The position numbers and the translations under genes were made by a program. Below are positions 8,876-18,987 of a stretch of DNA of 64,000 nucleotides, piece after piece. Source of the DNA: an uncultured Bacteroidota bacterium (lineage in GTDB: Bacteria > Bacteroidota > Bacteroidia > AKYH767-A > 2013-40CM-41-45); contig CALMQM010000012.1 of assembly GCA_937871435.1 (NCBI GenBank), positions 49,136 through 113,135 of the forward strand. The letters run 5' to 3'. Positions within the stretch are counted from its first letter, which is position 1. The number at the start of each line of letters is the position of its first letter. The notes beneath the pieces were generated by a model. That model was not told where the DNA came from, searched no databases, and saw nothing but the letters and a program-made list of their open reading frames with translations.

Positions 8876-11491
8876 TTATTTTTTACAACAATCTTTTGCT
8901 TTTCCTTCGCAATTCATGCCATTCTCTTTGCATTTTTCCATGCATTCCTGTGAGCAACCGTTGGAACATTGATGACCAGCTGACATTTTCATACAAGCAT
9001 CACCTCCTTTGCATTCCATTCCGCTCTTCTTACAAGCGTCCATACAAGCCTGATCGCAGTTTTTTGCATGTCCCATTCCGGCACATGAATGGCCATTTTC
9101 CATATTCATTTCGCAGCATTTCATCGCTGCCTCATGACGAACGGTACACATACCATTTTCCATCTTGAGACAATCGCTGCTGTCGCATTTTCCTTCTGCC
9201 ATCCACTGTGCACAAGTCGCAGAATCAACGAGACAATTTCCGGCTGAGTCCATTGTGCAGCCCATTTCCGCGCCCATGTGACATTCCATTTGTTTACCTG
9301 CGCAACAGTTTTTATCCATCATCGCACCACCTGAATCATTACTATGTAGCGCAATCAATGGAGCAATAGTCAATCCTACCAGTGAAGAAAGTTTGATAAG
9401 GATATTCATGGAAGGACCAGATGTATCTTTAAAAGGATCACCAACAGTATCACCTACAACTGCGGCTTTGTGAGGTTCAGATTTTTTATAATAGGTTTGA
9501 CCGTTAATCTCAACTCCTTTTTCAAAAGACTTTTTCGCATTGTCCCAGGCTCCACCGGCATTGTTCTGGAATATTGCCCAGAGCACACCACTCACAGTTA
9601 CACCTGCCATATAAGCTCCCAATGCTTCTGCGCCCATCACTAAACCAATGATAATCGGAGTCACGATTGTGATAACGCCAGGTAACATCATTTCTCGCAA
9701 AGCGGCCTTGGTCGAAATTTCGACACAGCGGCTGTAATTTGGTTTGCCGGTACCATCCATGATTCCGGGAATTTCTTTGAACTGGCGTCGAACTTCATTC
9801 ACCATGTCCATCGCAGCTTTACCTACTGAATTCATCGCGAGAGCAGAAAATACTACAGGTATCATTCCTCCGATGAACAATGCGGCCAAAACTTTCGCGT
9901 CAAAAATATTTATCCCCTGAATTCCTGTAAGAGTAACATACGCTGCAAACAAAGCAAGAGCAGTAAGTGCCGCCGAAGCAATGGCAAATCCTTTTCCAAT
10001 AGCTGCAGTTGTGTTACCTACTGAGTCAAGGATATCAGTTTTCTCACGTACTTCTGAAGGAAGCTCACTCATTTCAGCAATTCCACCTGCATTGTCAGCA
10101 ATAGGACCAAAAGCATCAATCGCGAGTTGCATGGCTGTGGTAGCCATCATTGCAGATGCGGCAATTCCAACTCCATAAAATCCGGCCAATGAATAGGCTC
10201 CCCAGATCGCTCCGGCAAACAAAATCACAGGAAGGGCGGTAGACATCATTCCGGAACCTAATCCTGCAATGATGTTCGTTGCAGCACCGGTCGCGGATTT
10301 TTGTACAATAGAGAGAACAGGTTTTTTTCCAAGTCCGGTAAAGTATTCAGTGATATAAGAAATAGCAGCACCAACAAACATTCCGATCACAACTGCCCAG
10401 AATACATTCATTGAAGTGGTAGTAAGATTAGTGAATTGTCCTGCATTAAAAACACTCATAGTGATACTCGCAGGCAACATCATTTGAATTAAAAAATATG
10501 AAGCAATCAATGCGATCAGGATGGAGAACCAGTTACCTCTGTTGAGAGCTTTTTGAACAGAATCAGTATTGGCTTGATCAGAATCTTTCACATTCACAAG
10601 GAAAGATCCAAAGATGGAAGCGATAATACCAACTCCGGCAATTGCGAGCGGTAAAAGAATGGGACCAATTCCGCTAAATGCATCCTGAATTCCACCCATA
10701 TCACGAATGATGTAGTTTCCAAGTACCATTGAAGCAAGAACAGTAGCGACATAAGAGCCAAAAAGATCGGCACCCATTCCGGCTACGTCTCCAACGTTAT
10801 CTCCAACATTATCCGCAATTGTTGCAGGGTTTCTTGGATCGTCTTCAGGAATTCCCGCTTCTACTTTTCCGACAAGGTCAGCACCAACGTCGGCTGCCTT
10901 TGTATAGATACCTCCACCAACACGAGCGAAGAGCGCGATGGATTCAGCACCAACAGAAAATCCGGCGAGTACTTCCAGTACACGGGTCATATGCTCATAT
11001 CCGGTCATTTGTCCGCCCATGAAAAACTGGAAGAGGAAAATGAACAGCAAGCTTAATCCCAATACTGCAAGACCGGCAACACCAAGACCCATCACAAGTC
11101 CTCCGTTGAATGAAACTTTCAACGCTTTTGCAAGTGAAGTTCTGGCAGCTTGTGTAGTTCTGACATTGGCCTTTGTTGCAATTCGCATCCCGCTGAAACC
11201 GGCTATAGCACTGAAAAAGCAACCGAGAACAAAAGAAACAACAATAAGAATATGTGAATCCGGAACAACCTGAGAAAGAATTCCCAGACCTGTTCCTGCC
11301 AATACCATATATATAGCGAGGATTCTGTATTCTGATTTTAAAAATGCCATCGCACCTTCTGCAATTGCAGTCGCGATACCTTGCATTTTAGAATCACCTG
11401 CATCTTGTTTCACAACCCAGGATGACTTCACAAACATGAAGAGCAATCCGATGAGCCCCAGTACAGGTATTACATAAATGAAATTTTCCAT
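8876..11491 (-). CDS. hppA: Membrane-bound K+-dependent pyrophosphatase with Cys/Met-rich C-terminal tail
   Basis: Hydrolyses pyrophosphate and pumps H+ and/or Na+ across the cytoplasmic membrane. From the ATG at 11491 it is 871 residues, against roughly 670-750 for most relatives. The core carries the substrate motif [18 protein letters not shown]. It also has [17 protein letters not shown], where Ala in place of Lys marks the K+-dependent subgroup. Gly rather than Glu follows GADLF, so the Na+ versus H+ choice is unclear. After the last membrane helix comes a tail of about 145 residues (8879 to about 9340) with 24 Cys and about 19 Met. Two near repeats of the form C-x3-CM-x2-CK-x2-GM-x-C lie near its end. 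The tail looks metal-binding. A strong promoter precedes the gene. Confidence 0.95.
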   Translation of the reverse strand: MENFIYVIPVLGLIGLLFMFVKSSWVVKQDAGDSKMQGIATAIAEGAMAFLKSEYRILAIYMVLAGTGLGILSQVVPDSHILIVVSFVLGCFFSAIAGFSGMRIATKANVRTTQAARTSLAKALKVSFNGGLVMGLGVAGLAVLGLSLLFIFLFQFFMGGQMTGYEHMTRVLEVLAGFSVGAESIALFARVGGGIYTKAADVGADLVGKVEAGIPEDDPRNPATIADNVGDNVGDVAGMGADLFGSYVATVLASMVLGNYIIRDMGGIQDAFSGIGPILLPLAIAGVGIIASIFGSFLVNVKDSDQANTDSVQKALNRGNWFSILIALIASYFLIQMMLPASITMSVFNAGQFTNLTTTSMNVFWAVVIGMFVGAAISYITEYFTGLGKKPVLSIVQKSATGAATNIIAGLGSGMMSTALPVILFAGAIWGAYSLAGFYGVGIAASAMMATTAMQLAIDAFGPIADNAGGIAEMSELPSEVREKTDILDSVGNTTAAIGKGFAIASAALTALALFAAYVTLTGIQGINIFDAKVLAALFIGGMIPVVFSALAMNSVGKAAMDMVNEVRRQFKEIPGIMDGTGKPNYSRCVEISTKAALREMMLPGVITIVTPIIIGLVMGAEALGAYMAGVTVSGVLWAIFQNNAGGAWDNAKKSFEKGVEINGQTYYKKSEPHKAAVVGDTVGDPFKDTSGPSMNILIKLSSLVGLTIAPLIALHSNDSGGAMMDKNCCAGKQMECHMGAEMGCTMDSAGNCLVDSATCAQWMAEGKCDSSDCLKMENGMCTVRHEAAMKCCEMNMENGHSCAGMGHAKNCDQACMDACKKSGMECKGGDACMKMSAGHQCSNGCSQECMEKCKENGMNCEGKAKDCCKK

Positions 11492-11515
11492 ATCAATCTG
11501 ATTTTTCGAGGGCTG

Positions 11516-11545
11516 CAAAGGTAAACGAAACCCTTAAAAATGCAA
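11516..11545 (-). promoter_or_regulatory. Promoter of hppA
   Basis: Minus strand TTG (11543-11545), a 19-base spacer, then TACCTTTG (11516-11523). This is a full consensus Bacteroidota sigma-A promoter, 25 bases before the ATG at 11491, and it supports that start over an in-frame TTG at 11518. Confidence 0.8.
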
Positions 11546-11697
11546 ATTCTGGCAGTATTTTGATCCAACATATCTGTTTGAGCTTCAAAATGCTCAATCC
11601 ATTGGAAATGGGCACAATTCTTTAATCAGTCATTTTGAAAAACTGAATTACAAGCATCAGTATCTTCAATAATTCTTGAATTGAGCCGAAAACGATA

Positions 11698-13530
11698 TTA
11701 ATCCTTCACAAAAGAAATGCGTTTGTACAGGGCTTTATCATTTGTCAACAGACTGATAAAATAAATTCCACGTTGCAAGCCCAAATCCTCAAAATTGAAT
11801 TGGTAATGATGACTTCCCATATTCAAGGTGGTATTTTCAGGAGAATAGACTAAACGACCTATTGCATCCCTTACCTCAATTTTCACAGGAACTTTTTGTG
11901 CAAGACTAAAATCAATATTGATTACTTCTTTAGTCGGATTAGGGTACACTTTGTATGCAAAAATATCTTCAGGTTCTACTTTTGAAATACCTGTGAGTGT
12001 GATGGAAAACGATTGAACTTGCTGATGAAACCCGCATCTGTTGTATGCCGTCAATACTACGTTGTAAGTTCCCGTTGAACTGTAAACATGAACCGGGTTC
12101 AAAAGCGTGCTGCTATCCCCATCACCAAAATCCCAGACAAGTGAATCAAAATCTGTTGTTGTATTGGTAAAGTTAACGGTGTTTGCATTAGCGGTATAGG
12201 TGAAATTCACTGTCGGGAATGGTAGATTGAGCTGATGTGTAAGAGACCACGGAACAGCCGCCCAGTTGTTACTGTCATTCATTTCAAGAATCCAGTTGTT
12301 TGGATCTGTAAATGAAACAACATAGTAGTCGCCATTGCATACGCTGTCAAGGGTAATCCATTGTCCATATAATGCTGCAGAATAAATATCAAGATAACCA
12401 ACATAAATTCCCTGATCTGTTGTACATCCTGTTACTGTTCCGAGTCCATAATTTGGAAAACTATCTCGTCCTAAAATATTGCCTGTGGTATCGACACAGT
12501 ATCCATTTCCATCAGTACATTGACCCAGATTGACAAGACAATAACTTTGTTTGTTTCCTGTACCAACTACCGGCCACTCATACGGTTGTTTCCCGATCAT
12601 CGGTTGTCTTAATGTATACTCTGCCCATCCATCTAAATGAATATGTCCGTGTTGTGGATGATAGGTCATAGTTCCCGCAGGTCTGTTGTAGGTTGTGATA
12701 GCGCCATTTGTTTTATGGTAAATTGTTTGTTCCACTAATTGTTTGGGTGGCTGGCCATTCGGACAAACAGGAGTTGAACAAGATACGAGCACAGTATCAC
12801 AATAACATGTGTTGATACCATGTATCTCCAATGGACCCCAGCCAATATTTGGTGTAGCATTGTTCACATACAAAGTATCTGTAACTTCATATGAACCATC
12901 CAGTATTGCCTGTGCTGAAGCTGTCATATCCGGGATCAGATCACAATCCTGTGAACCATCAGGACACTGACACCTTGTTGCATCCTGCCGGCTACACGGC
13001 ATGATGGAATGGCTTGTAGGACTCGAGCCAAAAGTAATTGAGAAAGAATTTACATCGCCGCTGTCAGAACCGGCCAGATCTGTTACAACCAGATACCATG
13101 TTCCATTCGGATCTCTTCCGTCATTATACAGGGCAAGATCACCATCAGGATCATATTCACCTGTAAAAGGAGGATTATTTCCGGGATCACTTAATAATTG
13201 GTTTGCGGTATGTCCGCGAAAGCATGTTCCTGTGAAATTATCATCACCATCTCCATTTCTGTTTGACAACATAATCATCATACTATCAGGACTCATCAAC
13301 TGAATTTCGAGATCCCTGTCATAAGTATGTGTGATATCTATGCATACACGTTCCAGGCCGAATTGTACACTGTCAATGCTATTAGGTAAACCACTGACGA
13401 CACAAGGAAGGTAAACAGGAATAGCAACTCCGGTATAGTCTGGTAGGTGCCCACCTGTACCGTTAAATGTTTGGGAAGTACAGATAAAAGAATAGCAAAG
13501 GAGGAGGAGGCTGAGGTAGAGTGATCGCAT
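11698..13530 (-). CDS. Secreted T9SS protein with P-domain, lysyl-oxidase-like domain and PKD domain
   Basis: 610 residues. A signal peptide (about 1-20) is followed by a proprotein-convertase P-domain-like beta sandwich (about 45-170: RVCIDITHTYDRDLEIQL). A region (about 205-440) resembles lysyl oxidase: HPQHGHIHLDGWAEY (His at 291, 294, 296, 298) and the GIYVGYLDIYSAALYGQWI segment. A PKD domain (WDFGDGDSSTLLNPVHVYS, about 450-525) and a type A T9SS sorting domain (VYPNPTKE to the end) complete it. The protein should be exported, passed through the type IX system and released or anchored on the surface. Lysyl oxidases are copper amine oxidases, but whether the catalytic quinone residues are kept here cannot be decided by eye. 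It stands alone. Confidence 0.85.
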   Translation of the reverse strand: MRSLYLSLLLLCYSFICTSQTFNGTGGHLPDYTGVAIPVYLPCVVSGLPNSIDSVQFGLERVCIDITHTYDRDLEIQLMSPDSMMIMLSNRNGDGDDNFTGTCFRGHTANQLLSDPGNNPPFTGEYDPDGDLALYNDGRDPNGTWYLVVTDLAGSDSGDVNSFSITFGSSPTSHSIMPCSRQDATRCQCPDGSQDCDLIPDMTASAQAILDGSYEVTDTLYVNNATPNIGWGPLEIHGINTCYCDTVLVSCSTPVCPNGQPPKQLVEQTIYHKTNGAITTYNRPAGTMTYHPQHGHIHLDGWAEYTLRQPMIGKQPYEWPVVGTGNKQSYCLVNLGQCTDGNGYCVDTTGNILGRDSFPNYGLGTVTGCTTDQGIYVGYLDIYSAALYGQWITLDSVCNGDYYVVSFTDPNNWILEMNDSNNWAAVPWSLTHQLNLPFPTVNFTYTANANTVNFTNTTTDFDSLVWDFGDGDSSTLLNPVHVYSSTGTYNVVLTAYNRCGFHQQVQSFSITLTGISKVEPEDIFAYKVYPNPTKEVINIDFSLAQKVPVKIEVRDAIGRLVYSPENTTLNMGSHHYQFNFEDLGLQRGIYFISLLTNDKALYKRISFVKD

Positions 13531-14051
13531 GTTGATGGATTGAGAAGCGAATATAAAAAATAGATGTCAGGTTTGAATGCACTTCTTCATTGCAGCCTAA
13601 AAATCAATCTCTGAAAATTTTCTGAAGTTTGAATTCATAACTTTTCCACAGTATTCTTCAGAATATGATGAACAACCCGAGAGAAATTAAGATCGTGATT
13701 GAGTTTAATTAAAGAAAAAATCAATTTCAGGAATTTTTTAACAGGAAACAACTGGTATTTTGAATTCTATTTGTGCAAAGATTTTCCAGGATAAATGAAT
13801 TCATACTAGTGTCGATGAATTACTATTCGATTTTTTCCATCAGGTGGAATCTTTGTAAAACAAACAATTCGTAGTTTTCCTGAATTGAGAATTCTGATAC
13901 TTTCGAATTGGAGATTTCATTTCTTCATTTTTCATCCAGAGTTTGAAGAGTTAAATATTTCTTGAACGCAGATACATTCTTCTGAGGATTTCTCATTAAT
14001 AAACCTATCTTTGCGCCCGCTTTCGGAACCTCCTCGAAATGCACTAACTAT
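13531..14051. other. 521-base divergent intergenic region
   Basis: AT-rich DNA between the divergent T9SS gene and typA. The only recognisable signal is the typA promoter near its right end. I see no open frame, RNA or strong hairpin in the rest. Confidence 0.6.
14006..14013 (+). promoter_or_regulatory. -7 element of the typA promoter
   Basis: TATCTTTG, a perfect match to TAnnTTTG, 38 bases before the typA ATG. The -33 TTG is not clear. Confidence 0.6.
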
Positions 14052-15848
14052 ATGGAAATCAGAAATATTGCAATTATTGCTCACGTTGACCATGGCAAAA
14101 CAACATTGGTTGACAAAATGCTTCATCAGGCGAAATTATTCAGGGACAACCAGCATACTGGTGAATTGATTCTTGATAACAATGATCTGGAGCGTGAACG
14201 AGGCATTACAATCGTTGCAAAAAATGTATCTATCCGATACAAAGGAATTAAGATCAATATTATTGATACACCTGGTCACGCTGATTTCGGCGGTGAAGTA
14301 GAACGGGTATTGACAATGGCAGATGGTGTTTTGCTTTTGGTTGATGCATTCGAAGGACCTATGCCACAGACAAGATTTGTGACACAAAAAGCTTTGGCTT
14401 TAGGTTTAAAACCAATTGTGGTTATCAATAAAGTTGACAAAGAAAATTGCAGACCGGAAGAGGTGCATGAGCAGATCTTCGATTTGTTTTTCAATCTGTC
14501 TGCAACAGAAGATCAGCTAAATTTCCCTACTCTGTATGGTTCTTCCAAGCAAGGATGGATGAGTACAGATTATAACAAACCAACTGAAGACATCACACCA
14601 TTGCTTGATGCCATCATTGAGCATATTCCTGCTGCGAATGTAAAAGCAGGTACTCCGCAAATGTTGATCACTTCACTTGATTACTCTTCGTTTGTTGGTC
14701 GAATTGCGATAGGACGTGTCTCCCGTGGATCTATGCGTGAAAGCATGCCGGTTTCTCTCGTAAAAAGAGATGGAAGTATTGTAAAATCACGTGTAAAAGA
14801 ATTACACAGTTTCGAAGGTCTTGGAAGGAGCAAACAGGAAACTGTGAATGCAGGAGATATTTGCGCGATTGTGGGTTTGGAAAATTTTGACATTGGTGAT
14901 ACAGTTGCCGATTTCGAAAATCCTGAAGCATTGCCAACGATTGCAGTGGATGAGCCCACAATGAGTATGCTCTTTACAATTAACAATTCACCATTTTTCG
15001 GAAAAGAAGGAAAATTTGTCACATCAAGACATCTTCGTGATCGCTTGTATAAAGAGATAGAAAAAAATCTTGCTTTGCGTGTGGAAGAAACCGGTTCTCC
15101 TGATGCATACAATGTGTATGGTCGCGGAATTCTGCACCTTTCAATTCTGATTGAAACGATGCGCAGAGAAGGTTATGAATTGCAGGTTGGTCAGCCACAG
15201 GTTATCATTAAGCAAATCGATGGAGTTAGATGTGAACCTATTGAAATGCTGACAGTAAATGTTCCTGAACAATTTTCAGGTTCTGTTATTGATCAGGTAA
15301 CACAAAGAAAAGGTGAGTTGCTGATCATGGAACCGAAAGGCGATGTTCTTCATTTAGAGTTCGGAATTCCGGCTCGAGGAATTATCGGTCTGAGAAACAA
15401 TCTCTTAACGGCAACTCAAGGAGAAGCTGTTATTGCACACAGATTCAAATCTTATGAACCATGGAAAGGGGATATTCCTGCTCGTATCAATGGAGTTTTA
15501 CTCTCCATGGATAAAGGAAAATCTACTGCGTATTCAATTGATAAATTACAAGACAGAGGACGATTTTTTGTTGAACCGGGTGAAGAAGTCTATGCCGGTC
15601 AGGTGATTGGAGAAAGCATTCGTCCGGGTGATTTAGTGATCAATGTGACAAGAGCAAAACAGCTTACAAACATGCGCGCATCAGGCAGTGATGAAAATGT
15701 TCGTATCACTCCAAAGATCAATTTCTCATTGGAAGAAGCAATGGAATACATCGAGAAAGACGAATACCTGGAGGTGACTCCGAAAGCTCTCCGCATGCGA
15801 AAAATATTGTTGGATGAAAATGAGCGAAAAAGAGCTGCAAAAAATTAA
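14052..15848 (+). CDS. typA: Ribosome-associated GTPase TypA/BipA
   Basis: A translational GTPase of the EF-G group that binds 70S ribosomes and supports 50S assembly and stress or cold adaptation. 598 residues, the normal size. The G motifs are HVDHGKT (11-17), RGIT (50-53), DTPGH (72-76) and NKVD (126-129). The beta-barrel domain II, EF-G-like domains III and V, and the BipA-specific C-terminal region follow; EPWKGDIPAR and GRFFVEPGEEVYAGQV are typical BipA sequence. It is a single-gene unit with its own -7 element and an ATG start. Confidence 0.97.
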   Translation: MEIRNIAIIAHVDHGKTTLVDKMLHQAKLFRDNQHTGELILDNNDLERERGITIVAKNVSIRYKGIKINIIDTPGHADFGGEVERVLTMADGVLLLVDAFEGPMPQTRFVTQKALALGLKPIVVINKVDKENCRPEEVHEQIFDLFFNLSATEDQLNFPTLYGSSKQGWMSTDYNKPTEDITPLLDAIIEHIPAANVKAGTPQMLITSLDYSSFVGRIAIGRVSRGSMRESMPVSLVKRDGSIVKSRVKELHSFEGLGRSKQETVNAGDICAIVGLENFDIGDTVADFENPEALPTIAVDEPTMSMLFTINNSPFFGKEGKFVTSRHLRDRLYKEIEKNLALRVEETGSPDAYNVYGRGILHLSILIETMRREGYELQVGQPQVIIKQIDGVRCEPIEMLTVNVPEQFSGSVIDQVTQRKGELLIMEPKGDVLHLEFGIPARGIIGLRNNLLTATQGEAVIAHRFKSYEPWKGDIPARINGVLLSMDKGKSTAYSIDKLQDRGRFFVEPGEEVYAGQVIGESIRPGDLVINVTRAKQLTNMRASGSDENVRITPKINFSLEEAMEYIEKDEYLEVTPKALRMRKILLDENERKRAAKN

Positions 15849-15858
15849 TTAACAACGC

Positions 15859-15888
15859 TTTCCTATCAAAAAAAATATCCTAATATTG
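15859..15888 (+). promoter_or_regulatory. Likely promoter of the OmpA/TPR lipoprotein gene
   Basis: TTT at 15859, a 19-base spacer, then TAATATTG (15881-15888), one mismatch from TAnnTTTG. A possible TTG start codon at 15886 lies inside this element, which argues for the ATG at 15931. Confidence 0.45.
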
Positions 15889-15930
15889 CGACTCAAAAAT
15901 CACCTAAACACCTTTTATCCTCACACGCAA

Positions 15931-17670
15931 ATGAATAAGTTTAGAACATTATCCTACATCCTGCTCGGCTTCGCGGTGGCTGGTTGTAATGGACTTGGCA
16001 AAATGGCGAAGAATTTCAACCAGGTCAAATATGAAGTAACTCCAAATCCACTTGAATTGCATGGCGACAGTGTTGCTATTGCTATCAAAGGAACCTACCC
16101 TGCAAAGTATTTTGCAAAGAAGGTGGATGCGACTGTTACACCATCTGTTAAATCATCCACTGCTGACCATCCTTTCAAGTCGGTGACAAATGTTGGTGAA
16201 AAATCAACAACTGCCGGCAACAAAGTAAATTACAAGACAGGTGGCAGCTTCACATATAGCGACAAAATCGCTTACACTGCTGACATGAAAGCAGCGGATG
16301 TGATGATTAAAGCTTCCGGTACAAAAGGAAAGACTACGAAAGACCTCGGTTCAATGAAGATTGCCGATGGAACTATCGTTACTCCTTTGCTGGTTAGATC
16401 TGATGAGCAAGTGATTTCAGGTAAAGATCAGTTTCAGCGCATTACTCCTGCAACTTATGCAGGTACTATGTACTACCTGATCAACACTTCCACAGTGAAC
16501 CAGAATTTCAAAGTGAAGCAGTGCAACATCAGCAACAAAGCTGAATTCAATAACCTTGACAGTGCTGTGAAAGCAATGACAATGGCTCCATACAGCCTGA
16601 AAGGTATCAGCATCATGGGTTATGCTTCTCCTGATGGAACAGAGAAAATCAATGCTGATCTTTCTGTGAATCGTGCGAAAGCTTCTGCTAAATACCTCAG
16701 CGGTGTTTTCAAAAAACTCAAAATGAAAATCAGCCCTGACAGTTCATTTTTTGCAACAAGCAACACAAATGAAGACTGGGGTGGATTCCAACAATTGATG
16801 CAGTCTTCTGACATGGCTCAAAAAGACATGATCTTACGTATCGTATCATCTAATTCTGATGCAGAAGCTCGTGAAATGGAAATTAAAAAGATGGGCAAAG
16901 CCTACACAGAAATTGCTGAAGGCGTGTTGCCAAAACTGCGTCGTTCTGCAATCACTTTGAATGGTGAGAAAACAGGTCGCTCTGATGAACAAATTTCTGC
17001 ATTAGCTAAATCCAGCACTCCAGATTCCCTTAGCGTGGAGGAAATCCTGTATGCTGCTACATTAACTCAGGATAATGCTGAAAAATTGAGCATCTACAGA
17101 ACTGCTGAACGTTTGTATCCGCAAGAATGGCGTGCAGCGAACAACGTTGGTACAATGTTGTTCATGAGCGGAGATATCGACGGTGCAATGACTGAATTCA
17201 CAAAAGCAGATCAACTTTCTGCTGGCAATACTACCGTGAAAAATAACCTCGGTGCTTGTTATAGCCGTAAAGGAGATCGTGCAAACGCTACAATGATGTA
17301 TGCCGCTGCTGCCGGAGCAGGTCCAGAAGTCAACCAAAATCAGGGTATCCTTGATATCCGCAATGGTAACTATGGTTCTGCTGTGAGCAATTATTCAAAC
17401 ACAAACAGCTTCAACGCTGCTCTTGCTAAACTGCTTTCAGGTGATAAAGACGGAGCGATGTCAACTATTGATGCTTCTCCTGATAAAGAAACAGCAGCCG
17501 GTTACTACCTCAAAGCAATTATCTCTGCACGTAAAGGTGATGCTTCCGGTGTTGTTGCTAACCTGAAGAGCTCAGTTGAGAAAGATGCTACAATGAAAGC
17601 GATGGCTGCAGAAGATCGTGAATTCATTAAATGGTTTAATGATTCTTCATTCAAAGCTGCTATCCAGTAA
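15931..17670 (+). CDS. OmpA-like/TPR lipoprotein
   Basis: A 579-residue envelope lipoprotein: the signal peptide ends in the lipobox VAGC, so the cysteine at about residue 21 would be lipidated. The first 200 residues form beta-rich repeats without a recognised name. Then comes an OmpA-C-like motif (ISIMGYASPDG and LSVNRAKASAKYL), the type that binds peptidoglycan. The C-terminal half holds TPRs (AANNVGTMLFMSGDIDGAM; NNLGACYSRKGDRANATMMY). Frequent CGT for Arg and AAC for Asn suggest high expression. A structural role linking the outer membrane to peptidoglycan is inferred. I prefer the ATG at 15931 to the upstream TTG because the signal peptide then sits at the terminus. Confidence 0.85.
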   Translation: MNKFRTLSYILLGFAVAGCNGLGKMAKNFNQVKYEVTPNPLELHGDSVAIAIKGTYPAKYFAKKVDATVTPSVKSSTADHPFKSVTNVGEKSTTAGNKVNYKTGGSFTYSDKIAYTADMKAADVMIKASGTKGKTTKDLGSMKIADGTIVTPLLVRSDEQVISGKDQFQRITPATYAGTMYYLINTSTVNQNFKVKQCNISNKAEFNNLDSAVKAMTMAPYSLKGISIMGYASPDGTEKINADLSVNRAKASAKYLSGVFKKLKMKISPDSSFFATSNTNEDWGGFQQLMQSSDMAQKDMILRIVSSNSDAEAREMEIKKMGKAYTEIAEGVLPKLRRSAITLNGEKTGRSDEQISALAKSSTPDSLSVEEILYAATLTQDNAEKLSIYRTAERLYPQEWRAANNVGTMLFMSGDIDGAMTEFTKADQLSAGNTTVKNNLGACYSRKGDRANATMMYAAAAGAGPEVNQNQGILDIRNGNYGSAVSNYSNTNSFNAALAKLLSGDKDGAMSTIDASPDKETAAGYYLKAIISARKGDASGVVANLKSSVEKDATMKAMAAEDREFIKWFNDSSFKAAIQ

Positions 17671-17683
17671 ACAATAAAATTGT

Positions 17684-17705
17684 TCGTCCGGAAATTTTCG
17701 GACGA
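17684..17705 (+). terminator. Hairpin just downstream of the lipoprotein gene
   Basis: TCGTCCG, an 8-base loop, then CGGACGA, extendable through TTGT/ACAA with one bulge. It begins 13 bases after the lipoprotein stop codon. There is no long T-run, so it could be an mRNA-stabilising 3' structure rather than the terminator itself. Confidence 0.55.
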
Positions 17706-17711
17706 CAAAAT

Positions 17712-17766
17712 AAATCGCCTCTGTATTTCAGGATACTCAAATATCCTGATCTTACAGAGGCGATTT
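17712..17766 (+). terminator. Compound hairpin, likely terminator of the lipoprotein transcript
   Basis: A perfect 14-base outer stem (AAATCGCCTCTGTA with its complement at 17753-17766) encloses a second perfect 8-base stem (TCAGGATA/TATCCTGA, loop CTCAAA). It is followed by TTTTCATTTA. Both strands could use it. Confidence 0.7.
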
Positions 17767-17983
17767 TCATTTATCCAGCCTTCTCAATCCGGCTATCTGC
17801 ATCAGGGATTTTTGTATTCGCCAATAATATGATACCTGCCTTGATAATGTTGCCTATTCTGTATAATTTCAATCCCTATTCAGAATAATCATCTCTCACA
17901 TTTCGAGCGATGAGATCGTAAAGTTTAATTTTAGTATTCAATCCCAGGTCACAATTTGACCGGAAATCTATCAAGTCAAAACT

Positions 17984-18904
17984 ATGTCTCAGTTTCAGGA
18001 ATCAAGTTATAAAGCGCATCAGGACGGTAGAAAATTTGAAGGAAAAGCTGTAGACAGCGTCATGAATAAACAATCAGTAGATTACTGGCGCCATGAAAGA
18101 ATGTACAATACATTACTCCCTCTTCTGAAAAATTATCCCAATGCAAAATGGTTGACAGTAGGTGATGGAAATTTTGGAAAGGATGCCAATTTTATTCTTT
18201 CACATGGTGGAGATGCATTGGCAACTGATTTGAACAACCCGAGTTTCGAAAAAGCATTAGAGGTTGGTTTTATAAAAAAGTATCAATTGGAGAATGCTGA
18301 AAGACTCAGTTTTAAGGATGATGAATTCGATTTTTCCCTGTGTAAAGAAGCATATCATCATTTTCCAAGACCTTATATTGCATTGTATGAAATGTTGAGG
18401 ACCTCAAAAAACGCTATTGTATTTATTGAGCCGAATGATCAGGATACGATTTCACTTCCGGATATGACTCTGGGAAATGGATTTTTCTGGTTCCTCAGAA
18501 CTACGATTAAGTCAGTCAAAAATCTGCTTAGAAAACCCGTTAAACCAGCGCTGGACTACTCAGCGTTTTATGAACAGGCAGGCAATTTTATTTTTACTTT
18601 AAATTATCACGAATTAAAAAAAGTCGCGATTGGGCTCAACCTTCCTGCTATTGCATGGAAAGGATTCAATGACACCTACATCGATGGAGCAGGAGAAGAG
18701 ATGTTGTCAGACCATGGCCCTATCTACAGAAAAACGTATGCGTTTATGCGTTCACATGAGAAAAAGGTTCGGCTCGGATATTTTTTCCCAACGATGATCA
18801 CTTTCATCATTTTTAAAACAGCACCATCTGCTGCATGTCTTCAAAGTATGAAAGAGGATGGTTTTGTAGTTGAAACGTTGCCGAAAAATCCAATTCTTTC
18901 CTGA
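17984..18904 (+). CDS. Class I SAM-dependent methyltransferase
   Basis: 306 residues. The SAM-binding fold begins with WLTVGDGNFGKDANFI (a variant of the usual E/DxGxGxG motif I) and continues through ATDLNN (motif II) and DFSLCKEAYHHFPRPYIAL (motif IV). This pattern is that of the ubiE/COQ5-like Methyltransf_11 group. The C-terminal about 130 residues are a lineage-specific extension. The substrate is unknown; small molecules, lipids or O-antigen-like glycans are all possible. It stands alone with no partner on the same strand. The start is an ATG. Confidence 0.75.
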   Translation: MSQFQESSYKAHQDGRKFEGKAVDSVMNKQSVDYWRHERMYNTLLPLLKNYPNAKWLTVGDGNFGKDANFILSHGGDALATDLNNPSFEKALEVGFIKKYQLENAERLSFKDDEFDFSLCKEAYHHFPRPYIALYEMLRTSKNAIVFIEPNDQDTISLPDMTLGNGFFWFLRTTIKSVKNLLRKPVKPALDYSAFYEQAGNFIFTLNYHELKKVAIGLNLPAIAWKGFNDTYIDGAGEEMLSDHGPIYRKTYAFMRSHEKKVRLGYFFPTMITFIIFKTAPSAACLQSMKEDGFVVETLPKNPILS

Positions 18905-18987
18905 AGAATTTTTTAAAAAAAATTGTTGACGGACCGAAGTCTGCCTGTTCTTTTTTTGAAAGGCAATCTTCGTAATATTATTAATCA

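Larger units (their letters stand above)
17671..17983. other. 313-base intergenic region with two hairpins
   Basis: The left part holds two consecutive inverted repeats (17684-17705 and 17712-17766), described separately. The remaining about 215 bases before the methyltransferase gene are AT-rich, with no open frame or clear promoter seen. Confidence 0.6.

Noticed and set aside
8839..9168. 109-codon plus-strand frame opposite the hppA tail
   Set aside because: Shadow of the Cys-rich hppA tail; the minus-strand reading continues in frame from the enzyme to a stop just before a terminator.
8876..9345. The hppA tail as a frameshift artefact
   Set aside because: The tail is in frame, with internal repeats and a defined stop followed by a terminator; an error would not give ordered CxxxCM repeats.
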